Part shown: positions 25,472 through 35,873 of the stretch, piece by piece
How the letters are laid out: each line of letters starts with the position of its first letter
Position numbering within the stretch: the first letter of the stretch is position 1
Translations under genes and position numbers: made by a program
NCBI RefSeq assembly: GCF_000422945.1
Contig: NZ_AUHA01000003.1
Coordinates: 372,001 to 436,000 of the forward strand
Reading direction: 5' to 3'
DNA from: Daejeonella oryzae DSM 19973
GTDB taxonomy: Bacteria > Bacteroidota > Bacteroidia > Sphingobacteriales > Sphingobacteriaceae
DNA: 64,000 nucleotides
The notes under the pieces: model-generated
What the model was told of the DNA's origin: nothing
Databases searched by the model: none
What the model saw: the letters and a program-made list of their open reading frames with translations, nothing else

Positions 25472-27613
25472 ATGAGTTATAACTTAATTAGCAAAAAATT
25501 TGATCTTGGCGATGGCCGAATGATCGAAATCGAAACAGGAAAATTAGCTAAACAGGCTGATGGTTCTGTGGTAGTAAGAATGGGTGATACCATGTTACTG
25601 GCAACTGTAGTTTCTACTGTAGGTGCTAAGGCTGGTGTAGATTTCTTACCGCTTTCTGTAGATTATCAGGAGAAGTATGCTTCTACTGGTCGTATTCCTG
25701 GTGGTTTCTTACGCCGCGAAGCCAGACTATCTGATTATGAAGTTTTAATATCCCGTTTGGTAGATCGTGCTTTGCGCCCTATGTTTCCGGAAGATTATCA
25801 TTCGGATACTCAGGTAATGATCTCTTTAATCTCTGCCGATAAAAACATTATGCCCGATTGCTTGGCGGGTTTAGCAGCTTCGGCCGCTATAGCTGTTTCA
25901 GACATCCCGTTTAACGGACCGATTTCTGAAGTTCGTGTAGCTAAAATTGACGGAAAATTGGTGATTAATCCATACCTGGATGATCTTCAGCGTGCAACTA
26001 TGGAATTTCTGGTTGCAGGTACTGAGCAGGATATCGTAATGGTTGAAGGCGAAGCAGACGAAATTTCTGAAATTGAAATGGTAGAAGCAATTGAATTTGC
26101 TCATAAAGCAATTATCATTCAGGTTCAGGCCCAAAAAGAATTAGCTGAAATGGTTGGTAAAACCGTTAAGCGTTCATACAACCACGAAAACAATAACCCC
26201 GAATTAAGAGAAAGAGCATTTTCTGAAACATATGATCAGGTGTATGCTATCGCGAAATCGGGTTCTTCAAAACATGAGCGTACTCAAAAATTTGCTGAAA
26301 TACAGGAATTATTCATGGCAAAGCTGGGTGATGATGCCTCTGATGACACCAAATTCTTAGCTAAAAAATATTTTCACGATGTTCAGTATGATGCAGTTCG
26401 TAATCTTGTTTTAGACGAAGGAATTCGTTTGGATGGTCGTGATTCACGTACCGTACGTCCAATCTGGAGCGAAATTAGTTATTTGCCATCTGCACACGGA
26501 TCAGCAATTTTTACACGTGGCGAAACTCAATCATTAACTACAGTTACTTTAGGTGCAAAATCTGATGAGCAGCTAATTGACGGGGCTTTCTTTAATGGTT
26601 ATCAAAAATTCTTATTACATTATAATTTCCCGGCTTTTTCTACAGGCGAGGTTCGACCTAACCGTGGAGTAGGCCGTCGTGAAATTGGTCATGGTAATCT
26701 GGCGATGCGTTCATTGAAAAAAGTATTGCCGGGTGATGAGAATCCGTATACCATTCGAATTGTTTCTGATATTTTAGAATCAAACGGATCATCGTCTATG
26801 GCAACAGTTTGTGCCGCTACATTGGCATTAATGGATGCTGGTATTAAAATCAAAGCTCCTGTTTCAGGAATTGCAATGGGATTAATCTCCGATGAAAAAA
26901 CTGGTAAATATGCTATCCTTTCTGATATTCTGGGTGATGAAGATCATTTAGGTGATATGGATTTCAAAGTTACGGGAACAGAGAAAGGTATTGTAGCCTG
27001 CCAGATGGACTTAAAAATCAATGGATTGAAATGGGAAGTGTTAACAGCTGCCTTAAAACAAGCTAACGAAGCACGTCTTCATATCTTAAATGAAATGAAG
27101 AAAACCATTGACGCTCCCCGTGAAGATTATAAGCCTCATGCACCACGTATTGTAACCTTAAAAATCGACAAAGAATTTATTGGTGCAATTATTGGACCCG
27201 GAGGAAAAATTATTCAGGAAATGCAGCGTGAAACCGGTGCTACCATTGCTATTGAAGAAAAAGATAATCTTGGTATAATCCAAATCTTTGCTGATAATAA
27301 GGAAGCTATTGATAAAGCTGTTAGCCGCATCAAAGCTATTGCTTCCAAGCCCGAAGTTGGTGAGATTTATCAGGGGAAAGTGAAAACAATTATGCCTTTT
27401 GGAGCATTTGTTGAAATTATGCCTGGTAAAGATGGTTTATTGCACATCTCAGAAATTGACTGGAAACGTTACGAGAGTATGGATGGAGTTCTAAACGTTG
27501 GAGATACTGTTGAGGTTAAATTACTGGAAGTTGATAAACAAGGTAAATTAAAATTATCGCGTAAAGCTTTACTTCCACGTCCTCCAAGACCGGAAGAAGC
27601 TCCCAAACAATAA
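25472..27613 (+). CDS. pnp: Polyribonucleotide nucleotidyltransferase (PNPase)
   Basis: 713 residues with the standard order: two RNase PH-like domains (about 1-215 and 315-545) joined by a helical linker, then a KH domain with [14 protein letters not shown] (about 573-586) and a C-terminal S1 domain beginning [19 protein letters not shown] (about 632). Degrades RNA 3'-to-5' using phosphate and forms a trimer. The 117-base rpsO-pnp gap contains the terminator and, just before the start, a pairing GATGT/ACATC that could fold; PNPase autoregulates via its leader in E. coli, so this is worth noting but not proven here. Own terminator at 27627-27660. Confidence 0.97.
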   Translation: MSYNLISKKFDLGDGRMIEIETGKLAKQADGSVVVRMGDTMLLATVVSTVGAKAGVDFLPLSVDYQEKYASTGRIPGGFLRREARLSDYEVLISRLVDRALRPMFPEDYHSDTQVMISLISADKNIMPDCLAGLAASAAIAVSDIPFNGPISEVRVAKIDGKLVINPYLDDLQRATMEFLVAGTEQDIVMVEGEADEISEIEMVEAIEFAHKAIIIQVQAQKELAEMVGKTVKRSYNHENNNPELRERAFSETYDQVYAIAKSGSSKHERTQKFAEIQELFMAKLGDDASDDTKFLAKKYFHDVQYDAVRNLVLDEGIRLDGRDSRTVRPIWSEISYLPSAHGSAIFTRGETQSLTTVTLGAKSDEQLIDGAFFNGYQKFLLHYNFPAFSTGEVRPNRGVGRREIGHGNLAMRSLKKVLPGDENPYTIRIVSDILESNGSSSMATVCAATLALMDAGIKIKAPVSGIAMGLISDEKTGKYAILSDILGDEDHLGDMDFKVTGTEKGIVACQMDLKINGLKWEVLTAALKQANEARLHILNEMKKTIDAPREDYKPHAPRIVTLKIDKEFIGAIIGPGGKIIQEMQRETGATIAIEEKDNLGIIQIFADNKEAIDKAVSRIKAIASKPEVGEIYQGKVKTIMPFGAFVEIMPGKDGLLHISEIDWKRYESMDGVLNVGDTVEVKLLEVDKQGKLKLSRKALLPRPPRPEEAPKQ

Positions 27614-27626
27614 TAAATATTCAAAT

Positions 27627-27660
27627 AACCCGCCCTGGTAACAGAGGCGGGTTTTGTTTT
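27627..27660 (+). terminator. pnp terminator
   Basis: AACCCGCC pairs perfectly with GGCGGGTT around an 11-base loop, followed by TTGTTTTT. GC-rich stem in an AT-rich region. Confidence 0.9.
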
Positions 27661-27712
27661 TAATGCCATTTTACATTTTTAAATTCTTAAGAAGATAAAC
27701 GGTCTTTAATTA

Positions 27713-27720
27713 TAAATTTG
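27713..27720 (+). promoter_or_regulatory. Possible -7 box of rpe
   Basis: TAAATTTG matches TAnnTTTG and ends 4 bases before the ATG, so a transcript from here would be almost leaderless. No clear -33 TTTG. Confidence 0.4.
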
Positions 27721-27724
27721 CACC

Positions 27725-28396
27725 ATGAGCCACTTAATAGCCCCTTCTGTTTTATCTGCTGATTTTGCTAATCTGCAAAGAGATGTTGAAATGATTAATC
27801 GCAGTGATGCAGATTGGTTTCATATTGATATTATGGACGGCGTTTTTGTACCCAATATGTCATTCGGCTTTCCGGTAATGTCTGCTATAAATAAATATGC
27901 TACAAAGCCACTGGATGTACATTTAATGATTGTGGAACCTGACCGTTATCTCGAACAGTTTAAAAATGCAGGTGCTGCAAATATTACAGTTCACTATGAA
28001 GCCTGTACTCATCTTCACCGCACTTTGCAGGCAATCCGGGATCTTGGATGTAAAGCAGGAGTGGCATTAAATCCGCATACACCGGTTCATTTGCTTGAAG
28101 ATATTATTGATAATATAGACCTCGTTTGCCTTATGTCTGTAAATCCTGGCTTTGGTGGTCAGAAATTTATTGAAAACACCTACAAGAAAATCAGGGAACT
28201 AAAAGCCATGTGTGCTGGCAGAAATGAAGATTTGCTGATCGAAGTTGATGGAGGTGTTGGCGTTCATAATACCTTAGCTTTGCTGCAGGCAGGCGCAAAT
28301 GTTTTAGTTGCCGGTAATGCCGTTTTTGCCGATGAAAATCCTTCTCAAATGATTTCTCAATTAAAAAATATAAGTCCCCAAATAAAAACCGCCTGA
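27725..28396 (+). CDS. rpe: Ribulose-phosphate 3-epimerase
   Basis: 223 residues, TIM barrel. SVLSADFANL (8-17) and HIDIMDGVFVPNMSFG (34-49) hold the catalytic Asp and the metal-ligand His/Asp; MSVNPGFGGQKF (near 138-149) and VDGGVG are the remaining signatures. Interconverts ribulose-5-P and xylulose-5-P in the pentose phosphate pathway. Single gene following the pnp terminator. The TonB receptor gene begins 105 bases later and may be read through. Confidence 0.95.
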   Translation: MSHLIAPSVLSADFANLQRDVEMINRSDADWFHIDIMDGVFVPNMSFGFPVMSAINKYATKPLDVHLMIVEPDRYLEQFKNAGAANITVHYEACTHLHRTLQAIRDLGCKAGVALNPHTPVHLLEDIIDNIDLVCLMSVNPGFGGQKFIENTYKKIRELKAMCAGRNEDLLIEVDGGVGVHNTLALLQAGANVLVAGNAVFADENPSQMISQLKNISPQIKTA

Positions 28397-28500
28397 TTTT
28401 TTTAATATTATCAGATGATCTCTGAAAGCCTGGATTGCCAAAATGTTTATTAATTTAGAACTTAATCTTTACAACATAAACATTTTGGCTTTATAGAATA

Positions 28501-30957
28501 TTGGCGATAAATCAATTTTTTCTAAAATATTTCATCTTTATATTTATTGTTTTTTTTGCCATTCCTTTGTATGCGCAAAAGACCACAACGTTCAGCGGAT
28601 ATGTATTTTCAGAAAAATCCCAGCCTTTAACTGGTGTCACCGTTCGTATAGCGGATACAAAAAATGCCACTCAAACAAACGAGGAAGGTTTTTACAGTCT
28701 GACTGTACCCCTAAACCGGATTGTAGTTATTTATAGTCGCGTAGGCTATAAAAACCTTATCCTGGAAATCGGACTTCTGGAAAATCAGTTGAATAAACAG
28801 AATGTAACTCTATATCAGGATTTGCGTTCTTTGGATGAAGTTCAGGTTCGTGGAAGTACCAATAATACCAGCAATTCCATTTTGCTGGATGCCGCATCAT
28901 TTCAAAATTTACCTGCTGCTTCCGGAAATTTCGAATCTATACTAAAGACTCTGCCCGGGGTTTCATCCAATAATGAACTGAGTTCACAGTATTCTGTTCG
29001 CGGAGGTAATTTTGATGAGAATCTGGTGTATGTAAATGATGTGGAAATATACCGCCCTTTGCTAATCCGAAATGGACAGCAGGAGGGTTTAAGTTTTATA
29101 AATCCGGAGCTTGCCGGACCGGTGAAATTTTCTGCGGGTGGTTTTGAAGCCCGGTATGGCGATAAGCTATCCTCTGTTCTGGATGTTAAATATCTGAGGC
29201 CCGACAGCGCTTTCAGTTCCGTTTCCATAGGTAATTTAGGAAATTCAGCTACCATAAAGCTTCCATATCGGAACCAATATTTTTTAGCCGGAGTTCGGTT
29301 AAAAACTAATAAATCTTTATTAAATTCTCAGGATACAAAAGGCGCATACGAGCCTGATTTTTCGGATTTTCAATTTCTTTTCAACCGTGATTTAAATAAG
29401 AAATGGAATGTTTCATTCTTAGGAAATTACAATTTAAGTAATTTCAATCTGGAGCCACAGAGCAGGGAAACCAAGTTTGGAACTTTTAATGAGGTATTGA
29501 GATTGCAGGTTGAGTATAACGGAAAGGAGGCTGACCGGTATGAATCGGCAATGGGAGCGTTTACCGTTCTTTACAAACCTTCTGGCAGCTTAAACATCAA
29601 ATGGATTAATTCGGGATTTAAGATTAATGAACGCGAAAGAATTGATATTGAAGGCCGTTATGTGTTTGACGAGATTGAAACCGCGTTCGGAAATCCTGAT
29701 TTTGGAAAAGTTAGGGCCAGTAGGGGCATAGGCTCTAATCTCGATTATGCACGTAATATACTTAAGGCCTATATTTATAGTTCTGAGTTGAGAATGTATA
29801 AACAGTTTCAGCGAACTTTTCTTGAAACAGGTATTAGGTATCAGTTAACTAATTTTAATGATCAATTGAATGAATACAGCTTAATTGATTCGGCAGGGTT
29901 TACGTTACCAAATAATCCAGGGCCGCTGATTTTATCTAATTATGTAAATACCCAAAATATAGTATCAAATCATAGCATTAGCGGATTTATTCAGAATACG
30001 TTTCAGGCGAATTCCCGCACTTCCATCGCTTCAGGCATTCGGGCTAACTACAACTCGTATACAGCTCAGCTATTAATCAGTCCCAGGATTAATTTATCGT
30101 ACACGGCAAATACAAATTTACAGTTAAAGGTCTCAGCCGGATCTTATGATCAGCAGCCTTTTTATAAAGAATTCAGAAATTTTAACGGGTCTCTAAATCC
30201 GGATGCCAAAGCGCAGCGATCCCTGCATTTTTTAACAGGCGCAGAATATAGATTTATTGCCCTCAACACTGAATTGAAATTTAGCTCTGAAGTATATTAC
30301 AAACATCTATCGCGTTTAACTCCTTATAAAATTGAGAATTTGCGAATCCGGTATTATGCTGATCAGCAAGCAAGGGGATATGCTGCCGGAGCAGATTTTA
30401 GTTTAGGCGGAAAGTTTGTAAGAGAGCTGGAATCAACGTTCAGGCTCTCTTTTATGAAAACCGCCGAAGACATTGAAGGAGATTTCTATTTTCAGAAAGA
30501 TGCATCCGGAAACACGGTACGTATAGAACCGGGTTTCTTAAAACGGCCTTCAGATCAGAGGATAAATTTTTCGGCATTTTTTCAGGATCGCTTATTAAAA
30601 AATCCTGCAAATAAAGTTCATTTAACTTTGTTGTACGGCGCTGCATTGCCAATTGGCCCGCCCAATACAGATAGATACCGGGATGTTTTTAAAATTCCGG
30701 CCTATAAGCGTGTTGATATAGGATTCTCCAAAGATTTTCTGGATTCGGAAAGCCGCCGAAAACCTGTTTTTCTTCATAAATATTTTACTTCTTTTGTGGC
30801 TTACGCGGAGATATTTAATTTGCTGGATATTAATAATACAGTTTCATTTTTATGGATTAAGGATATAAATAATAACCAGTATGCTATTCCGAATTATTTA
30901 ACCTCCAGACAGTTAAATATCAGGCTGATTGCGAAGTTTAAAACACATATTAATTAA
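28501..30957 (+). CDS. TonB-dependent receptor with carboxypeptidase-like regulatory domain
   Basis: 818 residues starting at TTG (no ATG in the right place; the signal peptide begins at once and ends about residue 26, FFAIPLYAQ). Residues ~28-110 are a carboxypeptidase-D-like regulatory domain; the plug follows (about 118-225) with FESILKTLPGVSSNNELSSQ and the RGG motif; the rest is a beta-barrel. Outer-membrane importer energised by TonB. No SusD partner gene is adjacent, so it is not a SusC/SusD pair and the ligand is unknown. Length is on the short side for the family. Confidence 0.85.
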   Translation: MAINQFFLKYFIFIFIVFFAIPLYAQKTTTFSGYVFSEKSQPLTGVTVRIADTKNATQTNEEGFYSLTVPLNRIVVIYSRVGYKNLILEIGLLENQLNKQNVTLYQDLRSLDEVQVRGSTNNTSNSILLDAASFQNLPAASGNFESILKTLPGVSSNNELSSQYSVRGGNFDENLVYVNDVEIYRPLLIRNGQQEGLSFINPELAGPVKFSAGGFEARYGDKLSSVLDVKYLRPDSAFSSVSIGNLGNSATIKLPYRNQYFLAGVRLKTNKSLLNSQDTKGAYEPDFSDFQFLFNRDLNKKWNVSFLGNYNLSNFNLEPQSRETKFGTFNEVLRLQVEYNGKEADRYESAMGAFTVLYKPSGSLNIKWINSGFKINERERIDIEGRYVFDEIETAFGNPDFGKVRASRGIGSNLDYARNILKAYIYSSELRMYKQFQRTFLETGIRYQLTNFNDQLNEYSLIDSAGFTLPNNPGPLILSNYVNTQNIVSNHSISGFIQNTFQANSRTSIASGIRANYNSYTAQLLISPRINLSYTANTNLQLKVSAGSYDQQPFYKEFRNFNGSLNPDAKAQRSLHFLTGAEYRFIALNTELKFSSEVYYKHLSRLTPYKIENLRIRYYADQQARGYAAGADFSLGGKFVRELESTFRLSFMKTAEDIEGDFYFQKDASGNTVRIEPGFLKRPSDQRINFSAFFQDRLLKNPANKVHLTLLYGAALPIGPPNTDRYRDVFKIPAYKRVDIGFSKDFLDSESRRKPVFLHKYFTSFVAYAEIFNLLDINNTVSFLWIKDINNNQYAIPNYLTSRQLNIRLIAKFKTHIN

Positions 30958-31020
30958 GAAAAAAATGAAAATAACTTGGAAGTTTTTAGAATTCAATTAA
31001 CCTTTCCAATAGAATTCTTC

Positions 31021-31028
31021 TAATTTTG
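31021..31028 (+). promoter_or_regulatory. Possible -7 box of serC
   Basis: TAATTTTG matches TAnnTTTG, 20 bases before the serC ATG. No good -33 TTTG at the expected distance. Confidence 0.4.
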
Positions 31029-31048
31029 CAGCATAAAAAAATAAGATC

Positions 31049-32116
31049 ATGACATATAATTTTGGTGCAGGTCCTTGCATTTTACCACAGGAAGTTTTTA
31101 AGCAAGCCTCCCAAGCGGTGCTGGAGTTCAATCCTACAGGATTGTCTATTTTAGAAATATCACATCGTACTCCCGAGTTCGAAGCCGTAGTAGATGAAAC
31201 TGTTCGTTTGGTGAAAGAACTTTTAGATGTTCCTGCCGGATATTCCGTTTTATTATTACAGGGAGGAGCAAGTCTTCAGTTTTGTATGGTTCCAATGAAC
31301 TTATTGGCAGATGGGCATAAAGCTGCTTATCTGGATACAGGAGTTTGGGCAAACAAAGCAATTAAAGAAGCAAAGATTATTGGAAATGTAGAGGTTGTTG
31401 CTTCATCAAAAGATAAAAACTACACCTTTATTCCAAAAGATTATACGATTCCACAAGATGCAGCTTATTTTCACTGCACATCCAATAATACAATTTATGG
31501 TACAGAAATGCACCATTTCCCAAAATCGCCTGTTCCTGTAGTTTGTGATATGTCATCAGATATTTTCAGCCGTAAAATTAATGTGGCAGATTTTGATCTG
31601 ATTTATGCAGGCGCACAAAAAAATATGGGTCCGGCAGGAGTAACCCTTGTCATTGTAAAAGATGAGCTTTTAGGTAAGATCGACCGTAAAATCCCGTCTA
31701 TGCTGGATTATAAAATTCACATTGATGGCGGATCTATGTATAATACTCCACCCGTATTTTCAATTTATGTTTCCATGCTTAACCTTCGCTGGTTAAAATC
31801 TAAAGGCGGAGTGGAGCAGATTGAGATTGAAAATATCGACAAATCAGAATATTTATACCGCGAAATAGACCGTAACCCGTTCTTTAAAGGAACATGTGCA
31901 GTTGAAGACCGCTCAAGGATGAATGTATGCTTTGTAATGGAAAATCCGGAGCTTGAGAAAGAATTTTTAAAATTAACCGAAGACCGCGGAATTATTGGCC
32001 TGAAAGGTCACCGTAGTGTGGGAGGTTTCCGTGCTTCTTTATACAATGCCTTACCGAGTACGAGTGTACATGTTTTGGTAGATGCAATGCAGGATTTCGC
32101 TGAAAAACGAAGATAA
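31049..32116 (+). CDS. serC: Phosphoserine aminotransferase
   Basis: 355 residues, class V PLP aminotransferase. Pyridoxal-phosphate lysine is K191 in [21 protein letters not shown] at the N-terminus, [14 protein letters not shown] (71-84) and the C-terminal [18 protein letters not shown] are typical SerC. Converts 3-phosphohydroxypyruvate and glutamate to 3-phosphoserine. Followed by serA (50 bases) and a DUF1015 gene, likely one serine transcription unit. Confidence 0.95.
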   Translation: MTYNFGAGPCILPQEVFKQASQAVLEFNPTGLSILEISHRTPEFEAVVDETVRLVKELLDVPAGYSVLLLQGGASLQFCMVPMNLLADGHKAAYLDTGVWANKAIKEAKIIGNVEVVASSKDKNYTFIPKDYTIPQDAAYFHCTSNNTIYGTEMHHFPKSPVPVVCDMSSDIFSRKINVADFDLIYAGAQKNMGPAGVTLVIVKDELLGKIDRKIPSMLDYKIHIDGGSMYNTPPVFSIYVSMLNLRWLKSKGGVEQIEIENIDKSEYLYREIDRNPFFKGTCAVEDRSRMNVCFVMENPELEKEFLKLTEDRGIIGLKGHRSVGGFRASLYNALPSTSVHVLVDAMQDFAEKRR

Positions 32117-32166
32117 TTGAAATACTTTTTTCCTGACTTTTCAGGTTTATTTAAACTTAAAGATTA

Positions 32167-33123
32167 ATGAATTTTCGAATACTCGCCAATGATGGCATCG
32201 ATCCGATTGGAAAAGCTTTATTAGAGGAAGCAGGCTTTCAGGTTGACACCGATTTTATAAGTCAGGATAAACTTGCCGAAGGCCTGAAAAATTACGATGC
32301 TATCACTGTTAGAAGTGCAACCAAAGTTAGAGAGGAATTAATAGATAGCTGCCCAAATCTTCGTCTGATTGGAAGAGGTGGTGTAGGAATGGATAATATT
32401 GATGTTGATTACGCAATTTCTAAAGGATTGGCTGTGGTAAATACTCCTGCAGCATCTTCTTTATCAGTTGCCGAACTGGTTTTTTCCCACCTTTTTACAG
32501 GAGTTCGTTTTTTATACGATTCAAACCGTAAAATGCCCTTAGAAGGTTCAGAAAAGTTTAATGATCTTAAAAAAGCGTATGCTAAAGGAATTGAACTTCG
32601 TGGAAAAAAAATAGGGATTATTGGTTTTGGAAGAATTGGGCGTGAAACTGCTAAAATTGCTTTGGGACTTGGAATGGAAGTTTTGGCATTTGATCTGTAT
32701 GAAGTGCCAAATGAACTGATACTGGAATTAGCAGGTGGAGTTCAGGTAACGTGTCCGGTTCAATCCGTTAGCATGGAAGAGCTTATTAAAAATTCTGATT
32801 TTATCAGCTTGCATGTTCCTTTTGCTGAAAAAGCTATTCTAGGCGAAAAGGAGTTTGAGCAAATGAAAGATTCTGTAGGAATTGTTAATTGTTCACGCGG
32901 AGGAACTATAGACGAGAACGCATTGATTAAAGCATTAGATTCTGGAAAGGTAGCTTTTGCAGGTTTAGACGTTTTTGAAAATGAACCTCATCCCGCAAAG
33001 GAAATTTTGAATCACCCAAAAATATCTTTAACTCCGCATATCGGAGCTTCAACTAACGAAGCACAGGAACGTATCGGAACTGAGCTCGCGAACCTGATTA
33101 TTGATTTTTTTAAGAATAAATAA
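32167..33123 (+). CDS. serA: D-3-phosphoglycerate dehydrogenase, short form
   Basis: 318 residues, D-2-hydroxyacid dehydrogenase fold. NAD-binding GFGRIG at 153-158; catalytic Arg in NCSRGG, Glu in VFENEPH and His in TPHIGAS; substrate-side GVGMDNIDVDYA at 72-83. The position after serC and before the serine-linked DUF1015 gene supports phosphoglycerate dehydrogenase rather than another 2-hydroxyacid dehydrogenase. It lacks the C-terminal ACT (and ASB) domains of long SerA proteins, so allosteric serine feedback through ACT is not expected. Confidence 0.9.
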   Translation: MNFRILANDGIDPIGKALLEEAGFQVDTDFISQDKLAEGLKNYDAITVRSATKVREELIDSCPNLRLIGRGGVGMDNIDVDYAISKGLAVVNTPAASSLSVAELVFSHLFTGVRFLYDSNRKMPLEGSEKFNDLKKAYAKGIELRGKKIGIIGFGRIGRETAKIALGLGMEVLAFDLYEVPNELILELAGGVQVTCPVQSVSMEELIKNSDFISLHVPFAEKAILGEKEFEQMKDSVGIVNCSRGGTIDENALIKALDSGKVAFAGLDVFENEPHPAKEILNHPKISLTPHIGASTNEAQERIGTELANLIIDFFKNK

Positions 33124-33128
33124 GGATC

Positions 33129-33157
33129 TTTCAGCCTGATATTTTATCAGGCTGAAA
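33129..33157 (+). other. Strong hairpin between serA and the DUF1015 gene
   Basis: 13-bp perfect stem TTTCAGCCTGATA / TATCAGGCTGAAA with a TTT loop, but the following bases (AAATCATTC) have no T run, so it is not a standard terminator. It could protect the upstream serC-serA mRNA from 3' degradation or split expression of the unit. Confidence 0.6.
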
Positions 33158-33175
33158 AATCATTCATCTCTGATA

Positions 33176-34411
33176 ATGCCCAAAATTAAGGCTTTCAAAG
33201 GCATCAGGCCTAATCCTTCCTACGTAGATAAAGTGGTACTTCAGGTAGAAGATCTGAGTATCGAGGCGGCAAGAACAATTCGTCAGGAAAATCCATATTC
33301 ATACGTAAATATGCTGGTGCCTAAAGTAGATAATAAATTTATGCTGGGCTCGAAAACTGAGCTGGCCTATAAAAAAATCAATGAAAACTTTGATGATTTT
33401 ATAGAAAATGGAATTTTGATTCAGGATATTAATCCATCCTTATATGTTTACCAGGTTGCTCATCCGGGTATAATACAAACGGGAATTTGGGCAGTTACTT
33501 CAATTGACGATTACCTGAACAATACTATAAAAAAGCATGAATTAACACGTGCTGACAGGGAAAAATCATTAATAGATTATTTGCAGCAAACGGGATGCGA
33601 TGCCAATCCTGTACTGATCACTTATTCTCCTCAAAAAGAAATTGATGATGTGATCAGTGAAACTGTTTCCAAGCAACCGGATTTATCTTTTAATAAAGAA
33701 AATGCCGTTCATAAACTCTGGAAAATTGATGAAGAGCAAACTCTGAATAAGCTTGTAGATTCATTTTCAAAACTTCCAGTTTCTTATATCGCAGACGGGC
33801 ACCACCGGGCTGCTGCAGCTTCATTGCTGGGTATTGAGAGGAGAAAGCTGAATTTAAAACATGTTGGGAATGAAGAGTATAATTTCTTTACTTCTGTTTA
33901 CATGTCAACAGATCAATTGCGGATATATGAATTTCATCGTTTATTAAAATATACCGGTGATTTTTCAGACACGGAATTTTTAGAACAGCTGAAAAGTAAT
34001 TTTGAAGTTCATCTTGTAAACCATTCATTTAAGCCATCTCAACTGCATGAATTTGGAATGTATATAAAGGGCAAATGGTTTAAGTTAATTGCAAAACCGA
34101 TCACTTACCGGCATCATAATCCGGTCTCTGAATTAGATGTAAGCATACTCCAGAATTATGTTTTATCGCCATTAGTTGGGATTACAGATCCAAGAACGGA
34201 TTCCAGAATTTGTTTTGTAGGCGGAGTTACTCCCATTGAAAAATTAGTGAAACAAGTGGATGAAGGCGATTTTGCTGTTGCATTTACACTTTATCCAACA
34301 TCTATAGAACAGCTAATCAGGGTAGCAGATGCCGGCGAAGTTATGCCACCTAAATCAACCTGGTTTGAGCCAAAATTTCAGGCCGGTTTGGTCATTCACC
34401 AGATTGGTTAA
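33176..34411 (+). CDS. DUF1015 family protein
   Basis: 411 residues. N-terminus FKGIRPNPSYVDKVV and the motif YIADGHHRAAAASLL (about 205-219) define DUF1015. The DGHHRAAA motif resembles the G-H/E-R-R-A-A signature of ParB/sulfiredoxin-fold proteins, a superfamily that includes a free-serine kinase. Position directly after serC-serA makes a serine-related role plausible; it remains an inference. The final four bases overlap the stop of the convergent MBL gene. Confidence 0.85.
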   Translation: MPKIKAFKGIRPNPSYVDKVVLQVEDLSIEAARTIRQENPYSYVNMLVPKVDNKFMLGSKTELAYKKINENFDDFIENGILIQDINPSLYVYQVAHPGIIQTGIWAVTSIDDYLNNTIKKHELTRADREKSLIDYLQQTGCDANPVLITYSPQKEIDDVISETVSKQPDLSFNKENAVHKLWKIDEEQTLNKLVDSFSKLPVSYIADGHHRAAAASLLGIERRKLNLKHVGNEEYNFFTSVYMSTDQLRIYEFHRLLKYTGDFSDTEFLEQLKSNFEVHLVNHSFKPSQLHEFGMYIKGKWFKLIAKPITYRHHNPVSELDVSILQNYVLSPLVGITDPRTDSRICFVGGVTPIEKLVKQVDEGDFAVAFTLYPTSIEQLIRVADAGEVMPPKSTWFEPKFQAGLVIHQIG

Positions 34412-35799
34412 TTCAGAATATACGTTTTCCCTTTTAATGCGATCTCTGCATTAAATTTTTCTTCGCTAAGAGCTTCCTGTAATTTAATCATGGATGATTC
34501 TTCTCCATGTACCAGAAATATTTGTTTTAATGTCGAAGAATCCTGCTGTTTAACAAAATTTACCAGATCATTATGATCGGCATGACCGCTAAACAAATCG
34601 GTTTGCTTAATGGTAGCGTAAACAGATAGTTCGCGGTGGCGGATGGTTACAATTGGATCTCCTCTTAACAAGCGGTGGCCGAGAGTATTTTTAGCGCAGT
34701 AACCAATAAATAGGATAGTACAATAATAATTCTGGATGTTGTAATATAAATGATCCTGAATACGTCCGCCTTCAAGCATTCCTGCGGATGAAATAATAAT
34801 GCAAGGTTCAAAATAATTCGAGATAGCTTTACTGGCATTCATATCTGCCACATAATCCAGATTTTCGAAATCAAATTCATCTCCTTCCCGGCGATAAAAT
34901 TCCTGTGCTTCCTCATTTACCAAATGATGGTGCTTCCTGAAAATTTCAGTTGCATAGGCAGCCATTGGACTGTCAACAAATACCTTAATTCTTGGGAGTA
35001 AGCCCTTGCTAAACAGCTTATTTAAAGAATAAACCAGCGCCTGAGTTCTGCCGATGCTAAATGCCGGAATGATTAAACGACCGGGGGATTTAACGCATGC
35101 TTCATTTACAGTATCAACCAATACCTGCTCAATGGTTTTTTCTTTATTGTGGAATCGTCCTCCATAAGTAGATTCACAAACAAGGTAATCGACCTGCGGC
35201 AGTGATTCCGGGTCATTTAAAACAGGATAGTTTTTTCGTCCGATATCGCCACTAAAGGCTATGCTTTTCTGCTTTCCCTGCTCATTAATTGTAAAAACGG
35301 CTGAAGCGGCTCCCAGCAAATGGCCTGAGGGAACAAAGGTTAACGTGGCTTCGCCATTCAGTTTGAATGGCTTATTAAAAGCAATGCAAACAAACCGGTC
35401 AACCGTTTCCATGACATGCTTTTGCAGATATAAAGGTCTGGGGCCGGTAATATGGTTTCGCTTTCCTTTTCTACTTTTTCTTTGTTTATTAAGGAAAATA
35501 TTTACCGAATCGAGCAAGAGCAGTTCAGAAAGATCTGCGGTAGGAGCAGTACACAAAATCTGGCCTTCAAATCCCATACGCACCAGTGTAGGTAAATTTC
35601 CTGAATGGTCTATATGAGCATGCGTTAAGACTACAACATCAATTTCTGATGGTAAAAATGGGAATTGCTCATTTTCTTCAAGCCAGGTATTACGCTCATA
35701 ATCTAATCCGCAATCTATAAGTATCTTGTAATTTTCCAGTTCAAGCAGGTGCATACTGCCCGTAACTTGCTGCGCTGCGCCCCAAACGGTTAGTTTCAT
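34408..35799 (-). CDS. MBL-fold RNA-processing-type hydrolase (beta-CASP)
   Basis: 463 residues. LTHAHIDHSGNLP around HAHIDH (60-65) gives the metal-binding motif; later GDIGR, SAGMLEGGRIQDHLYY and IFLVHGEESSM mark the beta-CASP and RMMBL segments of the CPSF73/Ysh1-like group. Such proteins are usually RNA endo/exonucleases. Cytoplasmic. Its stop overlaps that of DUF1015 on the other strand. Single gene. Confidence 0.85.
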   Translation of the reverse strand: MKLTVWGAAQQVTGSMHLLELENYKILIDCGLDYERNTWLEENEQFPFLPSEIDVVVLTHAHIDHSGNLPTLVRMGFEGQILCTAPTADLSELLLLDSVNIFLNKQRKSRKGKRNHITGPRPLYLQKHVMETVDRFVCIAFNKPFKLNGEATLTFVPSGHLLGAASAVFTINEQGKQKSIAFSGDIGRKNYPVLNDPESLPQVDYLVCESTYGGRFHNKEKTIEQVLVDTVNEACVKSPGRLIIPAFSIGRTQALVYSLNKLFSKGLLPRIKVFVDSPMAAYATEIFRKHHHLVNEEAQEFYRREGDEFDFENLDYVADMNASKAISNYFEPCIIISSAGMLEGGRIQDHLYYNIQNYYCTILFIGYCAKNTLGHRLLRGDPIVTIRHRELSVYATIKQTDLFSGHADHNDLVNFVKQQDSSTLKQIFLVHGEESSMIKLQEALSEEKFNAEIALKGKTYILN

Positions 35800-35873
35800 G
35801 TATGTTTACAAAGTAATTCTACTCAAGTAATAGTAGTATGTTCTAAAATGAATTTGAGGATTAACCGGAAAAG

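Noticed and set aside
33129-33157. Terminator between serA and DUF1015
   Set aside because: Strong stem but no T tract, so recorded as a hairpin only.
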